From Streptomyces sp. CB02261 (GTDB lineage Bacteria; Actinomycetota; Actinomycetes; Streptomycetales; Streptomycetaceae): 64,000 nucleotides of DNA. A model generated the notes under the pieces. The model did no database searches and was not told where the DNA came from. It saw only the letters and a list, made by a program, of their open reading frames with translations. Both the position numbers and the translations under genes were made by a program. Below are positions 61,032 through 64,000 of this stretch, in pieces. Numbering within the stretch: position 1 is the first letter of the stretch; each line of letters opens with the position of its first letter. Where the stretch lies: positions 709,019 through 773,018 of the forward strand of contig NZ_LIVX01000004.1 in assembly GCF_001905665.1 (NCBI RefSeq), in the 5' to 3' direction.

Positions 61032-63476
61032 TCAACTCCATTTGAACATGGGGGAGTTGCCTGTAGGGTCCAAGGACTGTTCGGTCCAGATCGTCTTGCC
61101 GCGTTCCGTGTAGCGACTCCCCCAGCGGGTGGTCAGCTGGGCGACGAGGAAGAGGCCCCGGCCCCCTTCGTCGGTGGTGAGCGCACGGCGCAGCCGGGGC
61201 TGTGTGCTGCTCGGGTCGGACACCTCGCACACGAGGACGCGGTCCCGGATCAGCCGCAGCGTCACGGGGCCTCCGGCGTACCGGATGGCGTTGGTGACGA
61301 GCTCGCTCGCGATGAGCTCCGTGCTGAACAGCAGGTCCTCCAACCCCCACGCCTCCAGTTGGGCGTTGACGTGGGCACGCGCGTCCTGCACGGCGGCGGG
61401 ATCCGCCGGGTACTCCCAACTCGCCGTGGCCTCCTCGGCCACCGCGTGGGTACGGGCGACCAGGACGGTGATGTCGTCGGCCGGGTGCTCCGCGTGCGGC
61501 GTCCGCGCGAGCAGCGCCGCGCCCAGCGACTCCAGGGACCCTTCCACCGGGGCGAGTTCGGCCAGGACGGCCTTCAACTGCTCCGACCCGCCGACGACGT
61601 CACGCCCGAGCAGACCGTCCGTGTAGAGGACGAGGGCGCTCCCCGGCGGCAGCGTCACGCTCATGACCTCGAAGGGGTTGTCACCGACCCCGAGCAGCGG
61701 ACCCGGCGTGACGGGGACGAAACCGACGTCGCCCCCGGGCGTCACCAGAGCGGGCGGCGGGTGACCGGCGGAGGCCATCCGGCACGTCCGGCTGACCGGA
61801 TCGTAGACGGCGAACAGGCAGGAGCCGCCCACACTGTCGGGATCGGTGGCCTCCCACTGCATCCGCCGCACCAGATCGTCGAGCCGGGTCAGCAGCTCGT
61901 CGGGCGGCAGATCCAGATCGGCGAGCGTCTGGACGGCCGTCCGCAGACGCGCCATGGTGGCGGCCGCCTCCAGACCGTGCCCCACGACGTCGCCGACGAC
62001 CAGCCCCACCCTCAGCGAGGAGAGGTCGAACGCGTCGAACCAGTCGCCGCCGACGCTGACCCCACCGCCCGCGGGCAGATACACGCCGGCCGTCTCGGCG
62101 GCCGTGCTGCTCGTCGCCGCCGGGGGAAGCAGGCTCCGTTGGAGGATCAGGGCGGTCTGGTGCTCGCGGGCGAAGCGGAACGCGTTGTCGATGGCCGTCG
62201 AGGTACGGGCGCACAGGTCGTGCATCAGCTTGATGTCGGTGTCGTCGAAGGGGGCGGCGACACGGGCGCGGTAGACCGCGGCGTACCCGAAGAACCGGCC
62301 GCCCCGGTAGAGCGGACAGCCGAGAGAACTGTGCATCCCCTCCGGCAGGAACCTGCGGATCAGCTCCGGGTCCTGACCCAGGATCCGGCGGCTGAGTTCC
62401 CGGTCGGCGACGAGCACCCCGCCGACGTGCTTGGCCGCGATCTCCGGGCTCTCCTCGACGCGGGGGATGGACTCGCCCACCTGGATCAGCCGGTCCGGCC
62501 ACTCTCCGTACGCCGACTTCACCGCCACGCGGCGCGAGGCCGCCGCCTCCTGCCCGTGATAACCGGGCGCCGGGTCGCGGCCCTGGAGGACGTCGTCGGG
62601 GAAGTCGACGAACGCGTAGTCACCGAGAGCCGGTACCAGCACCGAGGTGAGGTCCTGGGCCACCTGGACCACGTCGAGCGAATCGCCGATCTCGAAGCCC
62701 TGACGGTACGTGTCGGTCAAGCGCGTCGGGCCAGGTGCCGACACCCTGGTCGCCTCGACCATCACGCCCACCGGCCTGCCCAGGGCGTCGTCGATCCGGT
62801 GGCACGACAGGGAGAGGGCCGCTTCCCCGCCCTCGGGCCCGAGGTCGTAGACGCGCCCGGCGACGGGCGTACCGGTGGCCGCGACCTGCTCGAAGGCCGT
62901 CCGGGCCGGCTCACCCCCGTCCTGGGCGGTGAGCCGGCACAGCCAGTCTTCGTCGCCGCCCTCCGGCCGAAGGGCCTCCAGGGCCGCGTTCGTCCGTACG
63001 AGCCGCAGCGCCATGTCGAGCTGGGCGACACCGACACCGTCCTGGGCCAGCAGCGCACGCGCGACGTCCCGGTCCTGGTCCCAGCCGCCCGTACCGCCGG
63101 GCGGGAGGAGCAGCAGCAGCCGTTCCGCCGCACCGTCCGCCTCCGCGACCAGCAGATCCGCCTCGACCAGCTCGCCCGAGCGGTGCCGCAGCCGCGCCCG
63201 GCGCAGGACCGGAGGGGTGCCCGGAAGCCCCCACTCGGGGGGTTCGAACAGCAGTGTCGAGGCCGGCTCGCCCGCCATCTCCTCGGCGGTCCATCCGAGG
63301 AGCTGCCGCGCGGCCCGCGACCACCACGTGACGCGGCCGCGCTCGTCGAGCATCGCGGTCGCGACGCACTCCAGGGCCGACCCGCCCCGCGGAGGGGCAC
63401 CGGGGCGCCGCGCGCTGTCGCTCCGTCCCACGAGGTCCCCTTGCCGCCAGGAGGATGCACGTCCTCCTGTCAGCAT
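61032..63476 (-). CDS. PAS/GAF/SpoIIE phosphatase with HATPase anti-sigma-like domain
   Basis: An 814-residue soluble signalling protein. ATG 63476 follows GGGAGGACG. Order: PAS domain (about 30-150; TAMLDERGRVTWWSRAARQL), a second PAS-like part (150-270), GAF domain (about 285-470; SLGCPLYRGGRFFGYAAVYR), SpoIIE/PP2C phosphatase (about 480-690; GGDWFDAFDLSSLRVGLVVG, GHGLEAAATMARLR, ADDITVLVAR) with metal-binding Asp residues, and a C-terminal HATPase_c kinase-like domain (STELIASELVTNAIRYAGGP). Such proteins dephosphorylate STAS anti-anti-sigma factors and may also bind them or sigma factors, linking signals to stress sigma factors. No partner is encoded next to it. Confidence 0.92.
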   Translation of the reverse strand: MLTGGRASSWRQGDLVGRSDSARRPGAPPRGGSALECVATAMLDERGRVTWWSRAARQLLGWTAEEMAGEPASTLLFEPPEWGLPGTPPVLRRARLRHRSGELVEADLLVAEADGAAERLLLLLPPGGTGGWDQDRDVARALLAQDGVGVAQLDMALRLVRTNAALEALRPEGGDEDWLCRLTAQDGGEPARTAFEQVAATGTPVAGRVYDLGPEGGEAALSLSCHRIDDALGRPVGVMVEATRVSAPGPTRLTDTYRQGFEIGDSLDVVQVAQDLTSVLVPALGDYAFVDFPDDVLQGRDPAPGYHGQEAAASRRVAVKSAYGEWPDRLIQVGESIPRVEESPEIAAKHVGGVLVADRELSRRILGQDPELIRRFLPEGMHSSLGCPLYRGGRFFGYAAVYRARVAAPFDDTDIKLMHDLCARTSTAIDNAFRFAREHQTALILQRSLLPPAATSSTAAETAGVYLPAGGGVSVGGDWFDAFDLSSLRVGLVVGDVVGHGLEAAATMARLRTAVQTLADLDLPPDELLTRLDDLVRRMQWEATDPDSVGGSCLFAVYDPVSRTCRMASAGHPPPALVTPGGDVGFVPVTPGPLLGVGDNPFEVMSVTLPPGSALVLYTDGLLGRDVVGGSEQLKAVLAELAPVEGSLESLGAALLARTPHAEHPADDITVLVARTHAVAEEATASWEYPADPAAVQDARAHVNAQLEAWGLEDLLFSTELIASELVTNAIRYAGGPVTLRLIRDRVLVCEVSDPSSTQPRLRRALTTDEGGRGLFLVAQLTTRWGSRYTERGKTIWTEQSLDPTGNSPMFKWS

Positions 63477-63601
63477 GCGCCCGTCCTCCCGACGGGGCAC
63501 GTCGGGACCGCACCCTGCGTGACCGCGCGCGACGGCCCCGTGAGCCCCGGGATCGCCGGGGCCCACGAGCTGTCTGAGCACGTCGTCAGAGGCTCACCGC
63601 A

Positions 63602-63809
63602 CTAGGCGGCGGGGACGAGGTCCACTTCTGGTTGTCGCCGTTGGCGGCGCCCCACTGGATGATCTTGCCCCCACCGGTGACGGAGGAGTTGTCGAGATCG
63701 GTCACCTGCCGTCGTAGACGCTCTTGAGCTGCACGAGGTTGGGTCCGGCGTCGACGACGGTCCAACGCGAGTTGCCGTTGCCGATGGTGATGAGAGCCTG
63801 GGTCGGCAC
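63602..63809 (-). pseudogene. Frameshifted ricin-type lectin domain remnant
   Basis: Minus-strand reading gives VPTQALITIGNGNSRWTVVD and AGPNLVQLKSVYDGR, then after a frame change VTDLDNSSVTGGGKIIQWGA and ANGDNQKW, then after a second change DLVPAA and a TAG at 63602-63604. Joined, this is the final QxW-type subdomain of a RICIN beta-trefoil (pattern DLDNSSxxGGxxIIQWxxxxGxNQxWxLVPA). Two single-base shifts and the lack of an upstream part mark it as a decayed end of a secreted lectin-containing enzyme. Confidence 0.6.
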
Positions 63810-63839
63810 ACGCGGCCGGTGCACCGGTCGCAGGGCGTC

Positions 63840-64000
63840 TCAGTCCATGCGGAGGGCGATGCGGGGTGCGGTGCCCTCGCGGGCGGCGGCGACGGCCGCG
63901 TCGATGTCACGCAGCGGCAGCGGGTCGGGGACAAGGCCGGCGAACAGGTCCAGGGCCGGGGTGCGGGCCAGGAACCGGACGGCCTCGGCCAGGTCGTCGA
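63840..64000 (-). CDS. Zinc-dependent alcohol dehydrogenase (MDR family), C-terminal end
   Basis: The last 52 codons of a minus-strand gene whose start lies beyond the right edge: DDLAEAVRFLARTPALDLFA, GLVPDPLPLRDIDAAVAAAR and EGTAPRIALRMD before the TGA at 63842-63840. The ending PLPLxxIxxAVxxAxxGxxxRIALRM is typical of medium-chain zinc alcohol/polyol dehydrogenases. The substrate cannot be judged from this part. Confidence 0.65.
   Translation of the reverse strand, partial: DDLAEAVRFLARTPALDLFAGLVPDPLPLRDIDAAVAAAREGTAPRIALRMD

Overview
The window is about 72% G+C and densely coded, with GTG starts, ATGA/GTGA stop-start overlaps and very G/C-rich third codon positions. Together with families such as DUF4394, DUF3618, DUF4235, PucR, SpoIIE-type phosphatases and a Streptomyces-type C39-like protein, this points to a Streptomyces (or close relative) chromosome. 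I see no rRNA, tRNA, CRISPR array, transposase or integrase.

Layout. (a) 1-12.4 kb, plus strand: the end of a HypF-type carbamoyltransferase, two ATP-grasp proteins (one with a second, apparently circularly permuted ATP-grasp module), an MFS exporter, a group II PLP decarboxylase, a membrane desaturase, both glutamate mutase subunits and a class III aminotransferase fused in frame to the mutase large subunit. This looks like a small biosynthetic cluster built on glutamate -> 3-methylaspartate. (b) 12.8-20.6 kb: a mixed region with a small membrane protein, a zinc-ribbon miniprotein, TerC, a frameshifted gene, a DUF4394 secreted protein, a divergent ArsR/S41 pair, and a decayed histidine kinase beside an intact response regulator. 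(c) 20.7-29.4 kb: aspartase, two secreted cyanophycinase-like (S51) enzymes, a polar amino-acid ABC transporter and an M20 peptidase. These would fit uptake of cyanophycin or similar Asp-containing peptides. (d) 29.4-36 kb: two paralogous RpiR regulators in tail-to-tail orientation, a secreted M23 endopeptidase, a PucR regulator and a secreted GHL10 glycosidase. (e) 36.4-53.8 kb: a 13-gene plus-strand array with a Dpp-type peptide importer, N-acetylmuramoyl-L-alanine amidase, C39-like protein, S9 peptidase, LD-carboxypeptidase, D-aminopeptidase, M20 peptidase, diaminopimelate decarboxylase and a divergent second decarboxylase. (f) 54.2-56.1 kb: holin-family/DUF3618/DUF4235 trio and a GNAT-like protein. 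(g) 56-64 kb, mostly minus strand: M4 metallopeptidase, sugar-binding lipoprotein, PAS/GAF/SpoIIE phosphatase, a partial zinc alcohol dehydrogenase, and several gene remnants.

How it may work together. Regions (d) and (e) read as a peptidoglycan scavenging pathway: secreted amidase, M23 and GHL10 enzymes open the wall polymer, Dpp imports stem peptides, LdcA/DppA/M20/S9 trim them inside the cell, and LysA turns meso-diaminopimelate into lysine. Streptomyces walls carry LL-diaminopimelate, so a route ending in LysA beside LdcA suggests foreign (meso-DAP) walls as the substrate; this is inference. Regions (c) and (d) share a GTAAC-N4-GTTAC-like sequence upstream of several genes, which could be the RpiR operator and would tie amino-acid polymer scavenging and wall scavenging into one regulon.

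Signs of erosion: a frameshifted gene at 15.1 kb, a histidine kinase with two compensating shifts at 19.4 kb, a headless remnant at 56.1 kb, an oxidoreductase/FCD junction scar at 59.4 kb next to a G-quadruplex-like repeat, and a frameshifted ricin-lectin remnant at 63.7 kb.
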